From positions 1,302,001 to 1,366,000 of the forward strand of contig NZ_PEBF01000001.1 in NCBI RefSeq assembly GCF_002742625.1: a stretch of DNA of 64,000 nucleotides. Reading direction: 5' to 3'. The notes under the pieces were generated by a model. The model had not been told where the DNA came from, did no database searches, and saw only the letters and a list, made by a program, of their open reading frames with translations. Of this stretch, positions 33,881 through 43,083 are shown piece by piece. The DNA comes from Caulobacter sp. FWC2. Its GTDB lineage: Bacteria > Pseudomonadota > Alphaproteobacteria > Caulobacterales > Caulobacteraceae. The translations under genes were made by a program, and so were the position numbers. The first letter of the stretch is position 1, and the number at the start of each line of letters is the position of its first letter.

Positions 33881-36700
33881 ATGAAATCAACGTTCTATCG
33901 TAGCCTGCTGCTGAGCGCGGCGATCATCCTGCCGGCCCAGGCCCTGGCTCAGACCGCCCCGGCGAATCCGCCGGCTGACGACACCATCGACGCGATCGTC
34001 GTCACCTCGGCCCGCGCCACCCAGCGCAGCTCGATCGAGACCAAGCGCACCGCCAGCGTCATCGTCGACGGCATCGTCAATGACGAGATCGGCGCCCTGC
34101 CGGACAACTCGGTGGGCGACACGCTGGAGCGCATCACCGGCGTCACCGCCGACCGCTTCAAGGGCAACGCCAACGAACTCAGCGTCCGGGGCCTGGGTCC
34201 GGCGCTCAGCTTCTCGACCTTCAACGGCCGCGAGGTCTCGACCGCCGGTCCCGACCGTTCGGTGGCCTTCCAGCAGTTCCCGTCAGAGCTGGTCAATGGC
34301 GTGCTGGTCTACAAGAGCCAGCAGGCCGACTTCCTGGACGGCGGCATCGCCGGGGTGATCGAGCTGAAGTCGATCCGCCCGATCGACTACGGCAAGCGCC
34401 GCATCCAGATGGAAGTGCGCGGCGCCTACCTGCCCAAGGATGACGATATCCGCGGCCACAACGGCCTGGGTTATCGTGGCAACGTCTCCTACACCGACAG
34501 CTTCGACACCAAGTTCGGCGCGATGGGCGTCAGCCTGGGCTATCAGCGCCTGGATCAGGCCACGCCCGAGGATTACTACATCACCAACTCGGCCTTCGTG
34601 CCGTGCACTACCTATGCTGCGGCGCCGGGGACTTCGACAGCCAACTGCTCGAACGCCACGACCGCGCCGACCGGCTCGACGGTCGGTCCGCGCTACTTCG
34701 CCACCAGTTCGCGCACCTTCCAGTCCAAGGTCACGGACGAGAAGCGCGAAGCGCTGATGGGCACCTTCCAGTGGAAGCCGACCTCCAACCTCGACATCAG
34801 CCTGGACGGCCAGTACTCGACCCGCAAGAGCGGCGAGTACCGCAACCAGCTGTCCATTACCGAAGGCCTGCGCGGCATCCAGCCGCTGATCGTCGGCGGC
34901 CAGTCCAATGACTTCAGCGACGGCGCGCTGATGAAGTACAGCGGCAACTCCAACCTGGAGATCCAGGTCGAGGATCGCCAGCGCAACGAAAAGTATATCG
35001 GCGGCGGCGGCAATGTGACCTGGACGCCGACCGATCGCCTGACCATCAGCGGCGACCTGTCATACTCGCAGTCGCACCGCACCGAACTGCAGAAGGCCAC
35101 CAACATGCGCTCCAAGGCGCGCGTGGCCTATACGCTGGACGCTACGACCGACGAGGTCCCCTCGGTCGCCTTCACGGGCTTCGACATCGCCGATCCGAGC
35201 AACTTCCTGTTCGGAACGCCCGTCAGCAACAGCAACTACGCTCGCTATCGCCAGGTCACCGACCGCTTCGACAAGATCGGCGCGGTGCGCGGCGACGTGA
35301 CCTATGAGCTGGAAGGGAGCTTCTTCCAGAGCATCAAGTTCGGCGGCCGCCTGTCGGATCACCGCCGCACCCAGGACGCCAACAACAACAGCGACCTGGC
35401 CATCCCGGTCGCCTATGACGGCCGCACCCCGACCCAGTTGGTCGCCGACGCCAACGCCAACTGCCGCGTTCCGTTCTCGACGTCCAATTTCATGGACGGC
35501 AAGACCAATGTGAAATCGTGGGCGCTGTTCGACAACGACTGCCTGTTCAAGACCTACACGGGCAAGGACAGCTTCGCCCTGCCAACCAACGCGCCGGGGC
35601 CGGAGGACTCCAACATCCGTGAGCGGATCAGCACCGCCTATGTGATGACGAACTTCCGCACCCAGCTGGGCGACACGCCCGTCTCGGGCAACGCCGGCGT
35701 CCGCTACGTGCGCACCCGGGTGCTGTCGAAGGGCTTCCGCGGCGAGGTCACCGTGACGCCGTCGATCGGCGGCGCGGCCGCGACCGTGGTCCGCACGCCG
35801 GGCACGCCGCTGCAGGAGATCGAGGGCACGGGCGGGTACGAATACTTCCTGCCCAGCGCCAACGTCGCCTTCGACCTGACCGACGTCGTCAAGCTGCGCC
35901 TGGCCGCCTACAAGGCCCTGTCGCGCTCGGGCATCGAGGACTTCAACGTCGGCATCACCCCGGTCGCCGACACCACCGCCACGACGGTGCAGGGCGTGCT
36001 GGCCAACAGCACCACGGGCAACCCGAACCTCAAGCCGATCCGCGGCTGGAATCTGGACGCCTCGCTGGAGTTCTACGTCAACCGCGACACCTCGTTCGCG
36101 ATCGCCACCTACTACAAGTGGCTGAAAGGCGCGTCGTTCGACGCCCAGGAGCCGCGCGAGACCAGCATCGTGGCCAATGGCGGCCTGGTGACCTTCAACG
36201 CCGTCGCGCCGGCCAATGACCCGGAAACCCGCGAGCTGTACGGCGTCGAGTTCTCGGGCAACCACGCCTTCACCTACCTGCCGGGCTTCCTCAGCGGGTT
36301 CGGCGTGCAGGGCAGCTTCGCGATCACCGAGGCCAATTTCGAGATCCCGGACCCATCGACCGTCAGCCCCTACACGGACGCGGCCAACCTGAACGGGCTG
36401 TCGAAATATACCGGCAGCGGTTCGGTCTACTGGGAGAACGACAAGCTCTCGCTGCGCGCCTCGTACCGCTACCGTTCGAGCTACTTCAAGCCCAACAGCA
36501 GCACCAATCGCAACGCCAAGGGCTCGGGTTATCTGAACCTGTCGGCGTCCTATGACCTGACCAAGCAGGTGCAGTTGAAGCTCCAGGCCTTGAACGTCAC
36601 CAGCACGCGCGACGTGATGTACAAGACTGGCGAGGACTCGATCACCGAGGTCTCGGACAACGGTCCGCAGATCTACTTCGGCGTCCGCCTGCGCTTCTGA
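33881..36700 (+). CDS. TonB-dependent outer membrane receptor (glycan-type)
   Basis: A 939-residue receptor. ATG at 33881 with GGAAGGGGAAACCT upstream; the frame runs open further upstream only by chance. It has a signal peptide (MKSTFYRSLLLSAAIILPAQ) and the TonB box DAIVVTSARATQ. The plug contains VRGLGPALSFSTFNGREVST and FPSELVNGVLVYKSQQADFL, the pattern of the alphaproteobacterial TonB receptors linked to carbohydrate loci. The barrel ends QIYFGVRLRF. No STN domain. It probably imports the oligosaccharides handled by the neighbouring enzymes. Confidence 0.95.
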   Translation: MKSTFYRSLLLSAAIILPAQALAQTAPANPPADDTIDAIVVTSARATQRSSIETKRTASVIVDGIVNDEIGALPDNSVGDTLERITGVTADRFKGNANELSVRGLGPALSFSTFNGREVSTAGPDRSVAFQQFPSELVNGVLVYKSQQADFLDGGIAGVIELKSIRPIDYGKRRIQMEVRGAYLPKDDDIRGHNGLGYRGNVSYTDSFDTKFGAMGVSLGYQRLDQATPEDYYITNSAFVPCTTYAAAPGTSTANCSNATTAPTGSTVGPRYFATSSRTFQSKVTDEKREALMGTFQWKPTSNLDISLDGQYSTRKSGEYRNQLSITEGLRGIQPLIVGGQSNDFSDGALMKYSGNSNLEIQVEDRQRNEKYIGGGGNVTWTPTDRLTISGDLSYSQSHRTELQKATNMRSKARVAYTLDATTDEVPSVAFTGFDIADPSNFLFGTPVSNSNYARYRQVTDRFDKIGAVRGDVTYELEGSFFQSIKFGGRLSDHRRTQDANNNSDLAIPVAYDGRTPTQLVADANANCRVPFSTSNFMDGKTNVKSWALFDNDCLFKTYTGKDSFALPTNAPGPEDSNIRERISTAYVMTNFRTQLGDTPVSGNAGVRYVRTRVLSKGFRGEVTVTPSIGGAAATVVRTPGTPLQEIEGTGGYEYFLPSANVAFDLTDVVKLRLAAYKALSRSGIEDFNVGITPVADTTATTVQGVLANSTTGNPNLKPIRGWNLDASLEFYVNRDTSFAIATYYKWLKGASFDAQEPRETSIVANGGLVTFNAVAPANDPETRELYGVEFSGNHAFTYLPGFLSGFGVQGSFAITEANFEIPDPSTVSPYTDAANLNGLSKYTGSGSVYWENDKLSLRASYRYRSSYFKPNSSTNRNAKGSGYLNLSASYDLTKQVQLKLQALNVTSTRDVMYKTGEDSITEVSDNGPQIYFGVRLRF

Positions 36701-36710
36701 TCCTCATCGG

Positions 36711-36743
36711 TCCGGCGGGTCCTTCACCAAATCCCCCGCCGGA
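36711..36743 (+). terminator. Hairpin after the TonB receptor gene
   Basis: TCCGGCGGG (36711-36719) pairs with CCCGCCGGA (36735-36743) across a 15-base loop, 10 bases after the receptor stop. No T tract follows, so termination is doubtful and the stem may instead protect the mRNA. Confidence 0.4.
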
Positions 36744-36906
36744 TCGACCACTGTCCCGCCGCCTCGTCGCGGTCCGTTGGTCGCCAGGATTCCCCCTTCG
36801 CCTCCCAAGCGCGGAGCTCCTGACCGACAGATGATCCCCCGGCAAGGCGCCGCGGGGACGCGGGACCCTTTTATCCGTCGCGCACGCCCTCGTTCGGAGC
36901 CCATCC

Positions 36907-38067
36907 ATGAACCGACGCGACTTCTTCCTCGGGACAGCCCTGGCGCTGACGGCGTTCGGGCGCGCGCGGGCGGCTCCGCTCGACATCGCGGTCATCGACC
37001 GGGCCCGGATCGTCAAGGCCGCCGAACGCTATCTGGGCGAAGCGCCGCTGACGATCACCGCCTTCGCCGCCCCGCGCAGCCCCGGCGGTCGGCACGACTA
37101 CTATTCCGAGGCCGACTACTGGTGGCCCGACCCGGCCCATCCGAACGGGCCGTACATCCGCAAGGACGGCTACTCCAATCCCGACAAGTTCACCGCCCAC
37201 CGCGACGCGGTGATCCGGCTGGGCGTCCAGCTGCCGGCCTTGGCGGCGGCCTATAAGGTGACCAAGGACCCCCGCTACGCCGCGCATGCCGAGAAGCATC
37301 TGCGGGCATGGTTTGTCACGCCCGAAACCCGGATGAACCCGAACCTGGAACACGCCCAGGCGATCATCGGCGTGAATACGGGCAGGGGCATCGGCGTCAT
37401 CGACACGCTGCATCTCGTCGAGGTCGCGCGGGCGGTCTCGGTGCTTATGGCCGCGCGGCCCAAAGTGAGCGTCTACGCCCCGACCGTCGCCTGGTTCGAC
37501 GCCTACCTCAGTTGGATGGCTAGTTCGGCCAATGGCGTCGACGAGCGCAACCAGAAGAACAATCACGGCACCTGCTGGGCGCTGCAGGCGGCCGTGTTCG
37601 CGCAACTGACAGGCCGTGAGGCCGAACTGGACGTGGCGCGGGGCCGGATCAAGGCGTTGGTCCCTGGCCAGATCGCCGCCGACGGCGCCCAGCCGCTGGA
37701 GCTCGCCCGCACCAAGCCCTACGGTTACTGCCTGTTCAACCTGGATGTCCTGGCCGCCTGCGCCTGGGTGATGTCGACGCCGGGCGACAACTTCTGGACC
37801 TTCAAGGGTGAGACCGGCGGCTCGATCGCCGATGCTCTGGCCTACATGGCCCCATTCATCGCCGACAAGACGACTTGGCCAAAGCCACCGGATGTCGAGG
37901 CCTGGGACGGCTGGCCGGTCCGCCAGCCCAGCCTGCTGTTCGGCGGCCTCGCCTTGAAGCGTCAGGACTACCTCGACCTCTGGAAACGGCTTGATCCGGA
38001 TCCGACGGAAGCCGAGATCATCCGCAACTATCCGCTTCGTCAGCCGGTGCTCTGGGTCGATGCCTGA
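36907..38067 (+). CDS. Alginate-lyase-family polysaccharide lyase, exported
   Basis: A 386-residue enzyme of the alginate lyase superfamily fold (alpha/alpha toroid). A Tat-like leader (MNRRDFFLGTALALTAFG) predicts export. Family hallmarks are DYYSEADYWWPDPAHPNGPY, IRKDGYSNPDKF, and a central NNHGTCWALQAAVFA carrying the Asn/His typical of the active site. It should cleave a uronic-acid-containing glycan by beta-elimination. Whether this is alginate, glucuronan or another polymer cannot be decided. The epimerase gene overlaps its end by 8 bases. Confidence 0.9.
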   Translation: MNRRDFFLGTALALTAFGRARAAPLDIAVIDRARIVKAAERYLGEAPLTITAFAAPRSPGGRHDYYSEADYWWPDPAHPNGPYIRKDGYSNPDKFTAHRDAVIRLGVQLPALAAAYKVTKDPRYAAHAEKHLRAWFVTPETRMNPNLEHAQAIIGVNTGRGIGVIDTLHLVEVARAVSVLMAARPKVSVYAPTVAWFDAYLSWMASSANGVDERNQKNNHGTCWALQAAVFAQLTGREAELDVARGRIKALVPGQIAADGAQPLELARTKPYGYCLFNLDVLAACAWVMSTPGDNFWTFKGETGGSIADALAYMAPFIADKTTWPKPPDVEAWDGWPVRQPSLLFGGLALKRQDYLDLWKRLDPDPTEAEIIRNYPLRQPVLWVDA

Positions 38068-39231
38068 TCTCGCTAAGCGTATAGGCCGCACGGGCGCGGC
38101 GACGGCGCTGATCGCGATGCTCGTGATCGCCGGCGCGGCCCACGCCGCCGAGGTCCGTCGCATGCCTTTCGGCAAGACCCGGGACGGCGTCGCCATCGTC
38201 AAGACGGTGCTGCGCAACGACCTGGGCATGAGCGTCGCGGCGATCGACTTTGGCGCCACCTTGACCGCGATCGAGACGCCCGACCGGGAGGGCAAGTTCG
38301 TCAATGTCGTGCTGAACCGTACCGACATCGGCGCCTACGAGACCAATCAGCGCCGCTACGGCGCGGTGATCGGCCGTTATGCCGGGCGTATCACCGACGC
38401 GCGCTTCACGCTGGACGGCGAGACCCACGCCCTTGAGGCGGGCCGCAACAACATGACCCTGCACGGCGGCTCGCATGGCTATGACAAGCGGGCGTTGTCC
38501 AGCGCGCCGATCTCGGATCGACAGTCCGTCGGTGTCCGCTACCTCCTGCTGAGCCCCGCCGGCGACCAGGGCTTTCCTGGCGCGTTGCGGCTGACGGTGA
38601 CCTATCGCCTGATGCGCAAGTCCAACGAACTGCGTATCGAATACCTCGCCGAGACCACCGCGCCGACGGTCATCAACCTCACAATCACGCCTTCTTCAAC
38701 CTGGCCGGAGCCGGGGCGGGAACTATCGCGGATCATCGCGTCCAGATCGACGCCGACCGCTACGCCGAGGTCGACGCGCGCAAGGCGCCGACTGGCAAGC
38801 TGCCGTCAGTGGCGGGCACGGTGCTGGACTTTCGCACACCCAAGCGGCTGGGCGACGTCCTGCGGCTGGACGATCCCTTGCTGGCCTCGTCGAACGGTCT
38901 AGATCACAGCCTCGTCGTGCGCGACGCCGTGACCGCCAAGCCGACCCCCGTCGGCTGGATCGATGATCCCGCCAGCGGTCGGCGCATGATGGTGCTGACC
39001 ACCGAGCCGTCGGTGCAGCTCAACAGCGGCAACGGTTTCGACGGCAGCGAAACGGGTTCGGAAGGCGTGGCCTATCCTCGCTATGCGGGCCTGGCCTTCG
39101 AGACCCAGCACCTGCCCGACAGTCCCAACCAGACGGCCTTCCCGTCAACGGTCCTGCGGCCTGGGACCCCGTTCCGATCGGCGACCATCCTGCGCTTCTC
39201 GCGCCAGGGTTGGGCGGGGGCGCTGCATTAA
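38060..39231 (+). pseudogene. galM: Aldose 1-epimerase, frameshifted
   Basis: The first part (ATG 38060, signal peptide, then RMPFGKTRDGVAIVKTVLRN ... GRYAGRI ... TLHGGSHGYDKR) is a normal GalM-type mutarotase to the sheet ending APTVINLT. There the frame breaks. The next bases read NHAFFNLAGAGAGTIADHRV in the next frame, which continues to the natural end at 39231 (SNGLDHSLV ... GLAFETQHLPDSPNQTAFPS). A single missing base in the CTCACAATCAC stretch (about 38680-38685) explains it; the lost position falls in the NLTNH motif holding a catalytic His. Either a real inactivating mutation or a sequencing error. Confidence 0.88.
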
Positions 39232-39289
39232 AGATCGGACAGGATCGCGCAATATCCCGGGAGTCCCCTGGCATCGCGCGATAATGCTT

Positions 39290-39307
39290 GTCAGAAATGT
39301 GTCTGAC
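39290..39307. promoter_or_regulatory. Palindrome in the gap before a small gene
   Basis: A perfect 6-bp inverted repeat, GTCAGA-N6-TCTGAC, in the 110-base gap between the epimerase and the next small gene. It looks like an operator, but its owner is unknown. Confidence 0.35.
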
Positions 39308-39341
39308 TCGGCTGGGCGAGCAGTAACATTACAATTATTTC

Positions 39342-39593
39342 ATGATAGCGGCGAGCAAGACGCGGTGGGTGCAAGTGCTCATCGGCGAGAACCACTGGAA
39401 GGATGCTGTTATCTCACAACTTGAGACCGGCGACGTCTTCCGTTTGGCCGAGCCTAATGGAACGCTCGCTCATGGCGGAAAGATCTACGTGGTTAGACAA
39501 GCGCCCCAAGTCATCGCCCAGGAATGGCCGGCGGAAGGCGATGCGGCCGTGGTCGCGTTCGGCGCGAACGCCGAACCGCGAAAGGCGGAATAG
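39342..39593 (+). CDS. Small hypothetical protein
   Basis: An 83-residue soluble protein, not recognised. It has a charged, beta-looking middle (DVFRLAEPNGTLAHGGKIYV) and no signal or membrane segment. The codon use is like the chromosome, but there is no convincing ribosome site, so the start may be wrong. It lies 56 bases before the thiolase gene. Confidence 0.45.
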   Translation: MIAASKTRWVQVLIGENHWKDAVISQLETGDVFRLAEPNGTLAHGGKIYVVRQAPQVIAQEWPAEGDAAVVAFGANAEPRKAE

Positions 39594-39649
39594 GCGCGGA
39601 GCGACCTTGGCCGTCCGGCGTTTTAAGGCCGTACAGTCAGGGGACCGTG

Positions 39650-40978
39650 ATGAACGCCCGAAGCCCAAGCTCAGTCGTTTCCGGCCCGGTCGCGCCCGGT
39701 CGACGTGTCTATCTCATTGATGGCGCGCGGACGCCGTTCCTGAAGGCCCGGGGCGCGCCGGGGCCGTTCACGCCCGTCGACCTCGCCGTCCAGTGCGGAC
39801 GGCCACTGCTGCTGCGCCAACCGTTCGCGCCGGACGCCTTCGACCAGGTGATCCTCGGCTGCGTCAACGTCATCGCCGACGAGCAGAACCCTGCGCGGGT
39901 GGCCGCCCTGCGCCTGGGCTGCGGACCCGAAATGACCGCCTTCACCGTGGCCATCAACTGCGGCTCTGGCATGCAGTCGATCGACACCGCCTATCGCTAC
40001 ATCCGCGAGGGCTCGTCCGACCTGATCCTGGCCGGCGGCGCCGAAGCGCTCAGCCACGCGCCGCTGGTCTTGAAACAATCGGCGGTCGAGTGGTTGTCGA
40101 GCCTGCAGGGCGCCAAGGCTCCGATCGATAAGGTCAAGGCCATGGCCGGCTTCCGACCCGACATGTTGCAGCCCGTCGTTGGACTGGAGCGCGGCCTGAC
40201 CGACCCGATCACCGACCTCGACATGGGCCAGACCGCCGAGGTGCTGGCGCACTATTTCGACCTCAGCCGCGAGGCCGCCGACGCCTATGCCGTCGAGAGC
40301 CACCAGCGCTTGGCCAAGGCCCAGAGCGCCGGCTGGCTGTCGGGCGAGGTCGAACCCGCCTTCGCCCGCGACGGGACAATCTACGACCACGACGACGGCG
40401 TACGCCCTGATAGCAGCGTCGAGACGCTCGCGACTCTGAAGCCGGCCTTTGAGCGCCCCTTCGGCAAGGTGACGCCTGGCAACAGCTCGCAGATCACCGA
40501 CGGCGCGTCCTGGGTGATCCTGGCGTCCGAAGAGGCGGTGCGGAAGCATGGTCTGAAGCCGCGCGCCGTGATCCTCGACAGCGAATGGGCAGCGTTGGAT
40601 CCCTCGATCATGGGCCTGGGGCCGGTGCTGGCTTCGACGCCGCTCCTTCAGCGCGCGGGGCTCCAATTGCAGGACATCGAGCTCTGGGAGCTGAACGAGG
40701 CCTTCGCCGTGCAGGTGCTGGCCTGCCTGGCTGCGTGGGAGGACGAGGGCTTCTGCCGGGAGGTGCTGGGCCTGCCAGGCGCGGCCGGGGCGATCGACCG
40801 CGACCGCCTGAACGTCGATGGCGGCGCCGTCAGTCTGGGTCACCCGGTCGGGGCCAGCGGCAACCGCATCGTGCTGCACCTGATCAACACCCTGGAGCGC
40901 CTGGACCTGAAGCGCGGCATCGCCACCGAGTGCATCGGCGGCGGCCAGGGCGGCGCCATGCTGATCGAGCGGGTCTAG
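39650..40978 (+). CDS. Acetyl-CoA C-acyltransferase (thiolase)
   Basis: A 442-residue thiolase that cleaves 3-ketoacyl-CoA in beta-oxidation. The acylated cysteine is in NCGSGMQS; ELNEAFA, the base His in LGHPVGASG and the second Cys in ECIGGGQGG are all present. The start at 39650 precedes MNARSPSS; the longer frame upstream is not thiolase-like. It is the first of three tightly packed genes with the FadJ-like enzyme (11-base gap) and a CoA hydrolase. Confidence 0.95.
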   Translation: MNARSPSSVVSGPVAPGRRVYLIDGARTPFLKARGAPGPFTPVDLAVQCGRPLLLRQPFAPDAFDQVILGCVNVIADEQNPARVAALRLGCGPEMTAFTVAINCGSGMQSIDTAYRYIREGSSDLILAGGAEALSHAPLVLKQSAVEWLSSLQGAKAPIDKVKAMAGFRPDMLQPVVGLERGLTDPITDLDMGQTAEVLAHYFDLSREAADAYAVESHQRLAKAQSAGWLSGEVEPAFARDGTIYDHDDGVRPDSSVETLATLKPAFERPFGKVTPGNSSQITDGASWVILASEEAVRKHGLKPRAVILDSEWAALDPSIMGLGPVLASTPLLQRAGLQLQDIELWELNEAFAVQVLACLAAWEDEGFCREVLGLPGAAGAIDRDRLNVDGGAVSLGHPVGASGNRIVLHLINTLERLDLKRGIATECIGGGQGGAMLIERV

Positions 40979-40989
40979 AGGAAATCGTC

Positions 40990-43083
40990 ATGCAAGACCG
41001 CGCCCTGACCCTCTTGAAGCCCCGCGACCTCGACCTGGGGCCGGCGGCGATGAACGACTATGGCCTGACGCACTGGCGAATGGCGCGAGACTCGGACGGC
41101 GTCGCCTGGGCGGTGCTAGACAAGGCCGAGGTCAGCGCCAACACGCTGGACGACGCGGTGTTAGGCGAGTTGGATCAGATCCTGGACCTGATGCAGGCCG
41201 ACCGCCCCGTCGCCCTGGTGATCCGTTCGGCCAAGCCGTCGGGCTTCATCGCGGGCGCCGACGTTAGCCAGTTCCGCGGCGCCAATGACGTCGGCGAGGT
41301 CGAGCAGCGCATGGCCCGCGCCCACGCCATCGTGGATCGCCTTGATGGCCAGCCCTACCAGACCATCGCGGTGGTCCACGGCTACGCCCTGGGCGGCGGT
41401 CTGGAGGTGGCGCTGGCCTGCAAGGTCCGCATTGCCGTCGACGGCGCCAGGTTCGGCTTTCCGGAGATCCAGCTGGGCTTGCATCCAGGCCTGGGCGGCA
41501 CGGCGCGGTTCACGCGGCTGATCGATCCGCTGCAGGCCATGAGCTTCATGCTGACCGGCAAGACCATCGCGGCCAAGAAGGCCAAGGCCCTGGGCCTGGT
41601 GGACGCCGTCGTGCCCGAGCGCCACGTCCGCGCGGCGGTTAACGCGGCCATTCGCGGCGATCTGCGCGGTGACGGCCAGAGCCTGATCGCCCGGCTCAAG
41701 GACAGCGCCCCGGCCCGTCGCCTGGCCGCTGGCCGCATGCGCGACGAAGCCAGGAAGCAGGCGCGGCCCGAGCACTATCCGGCCCCCAGCGCCCTGATCG
41801 ACCTCTGGGAGCGCCACGGCGGCGACTTCGAGACCATGAAGGCCGCCGAGATCGGCTCGTTCGCTCGGCTGATAGTCTCGGAGACGGCCCAGAACCTGAT
41901 CCGCGTCTTCTTCCTGCGCGAGACTCTGAAAGGCTTGGCGGGGGAGGGCGGGCAGATCTCCCGCGTCCACGTGATCGGGGCGGGGGCCATGGGCGGCGAC
42001 ATCGCCGCCTGGTGCGCCTGGAGCGGTCTGACCGTCACCCTGACCGACGTGAAGCCGGAGCCGATCGGCGGGGCGATCAAGCGCGCCGCCGAGCTGTACG
42101 GCAAGGTCGGGCATGATGATCACCTGAAGGTCCGCGACGCGCTGGACCGCCTGATCCCCGATCTGAAGGGCGAGGGCGCGCGCTCGGCCGATGTGGTCAT
42201 CGAGGCCGCGCCGGAGAAGGTCGACCTCAAGAAGAGCCTGTACGCCAAGATCGAGCCGCTGATGAAGCCGGGCGCGATCCTGGCCACCAACACCTCGTCC
42301 ATCCCGCTGGAGACCCTGCGCGAGGGCCTGCAACGCCCCGAGCGGCTGGTCGGCCTGCACTTCTTCAACCCGGTCTCGCGCATGCAACTGGTCGAGGTGG
42401 TGCGCCACGATGGTCTCGACGCTGAGGTGGAGAAGGCGGCCCGGGCCTTCGCCGGGTCGATCGATCGCCTGCCGGCCCCCGCCAGGAGCGCGCCGGGCTT
42501 CATCGTCAACCGCGCCCTGACGCCCTACCTGGTCGAGGCCATGGCCATGCTGGACGAAGGCGTGGCCAAGGAGACGATCGACAAGGCCGCCGAGCGGTTC
42601 GGCATGCCGATGGGGCCGATCGAGCTGGCTGATCAGGTCGGTCTCGATATCTGCCTGGCCGTGGCCGACATGCTGAAGCGCGAGCTGAAGTGGGACATGC
42701 CCGACGCCCCGCAATGGCTGCGTGACAAGGTCGAGCACAAGCAGCTCGGCAAGAAGACGGGCGAGGGGCTCTATGTCTGGTCGGGCGGCCATCCGGTCAA
42801 GGCGCCCAACGCCGCCGAGCACGATCCGGACATGGCCGACCGCTTGATCCTGCCCCTGCTCAACACCTGCGCGGCCTTGCTGGGCGACGGCGTCTCGGAG
42901 GATCCGGACGTGATCGACGCGGCGATGATCTTCGGGGCCGGCTTCGCGCCGTTCCGAGGCGGTCCGCTGCGCTATGCGCGCCAGCGCGGCGTCGCCGAGG
43001 TCAAGGCGAGGCTGGAGGATCTCGCCCGTAAGTACGGCGAACGCTTCCGGCCGGCGGAAGGCTGGTCCAAGCTGGAGGCATGA
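40990..43083 (+). CDS. Fused enoyl-CoA hydratase / 3-hydroxyacyl-CoA dehydrogenase (FadB/FadJ type)
   Basis: A 697-residue bifunctional beta-oxidation enzyme. The N-terminal crotonase domain (about 25-210) has the oxyanion-hole segment FIAGADVSQF and both catalytic glutamates, in YALGGGLEVA and FPEIQLGLHPGLGG. The NAD domain begins VHVIGAGAMGGDIAAW (about 325). The catalytic His is in GLHFFNPVSRMQLVE, and the C-terminal helical domains follow. ATG 40990 is preceded by GAGGAAAT. Its stop overlaps the next start (ATGA). Confidence 0.95.
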   Translation: MQDRALTLLKPRDLDLGPAAMNDYGLTHWRMARDSDGVAWAVLDKAEVSANTLDDAVLGELDQILDLMQADRPVALVIRSAKPSGFIAGADVSQFRGANDVGEVEQRMARAHAIVDRLDGQPYQTIAVVHGYALGGGLEVALACKVRIAVDGARFGFPEIQLGLHPGLGGTARFTRLIDPLQAMSFMLTGKTIAAKKAKALGLVDAVVPERHVRAAVNAAIRGDLRGDGQSLIARLKDSAPARRLAAGRMRDEARKQARPEHYPAPSALIDLWERHGGDFETMKAAEIGSFARLIVSETAQNLIRVFFLRETLKGLAGEGGQISRVHVIGAGAMGGDIAAWCAWSGLTVTLTDVKPEPIGGAIKRAAELYGKVGHDDHLKVRDALDRLIPDLKGEGARSADVVIEAAPEKVDLKKSLYAKIEPLMKPGAILATNTSSIPLETLREGLQRPERLVGLHFFNPVSRMQLVEVVRHDGLDAEVEKAARAFAGSIDRLPAPARSAPGFIVNRALTPYLVEAMAMLDEGVAKETIDKAAERFGMPMGPIELADQVGLDICLAVADMLKRELKWDMPDAPQWLRDKVEHKQLGKKTGEGLYVWSGGHPVKAPNAAEHDPDMADRLILPLLNTCAALLGDGVSEDPDVIDAAMIFGAGFAPFRGGPLRYARQRGVAEVKARLEDLARKYGERFRPAEGWSKLEA

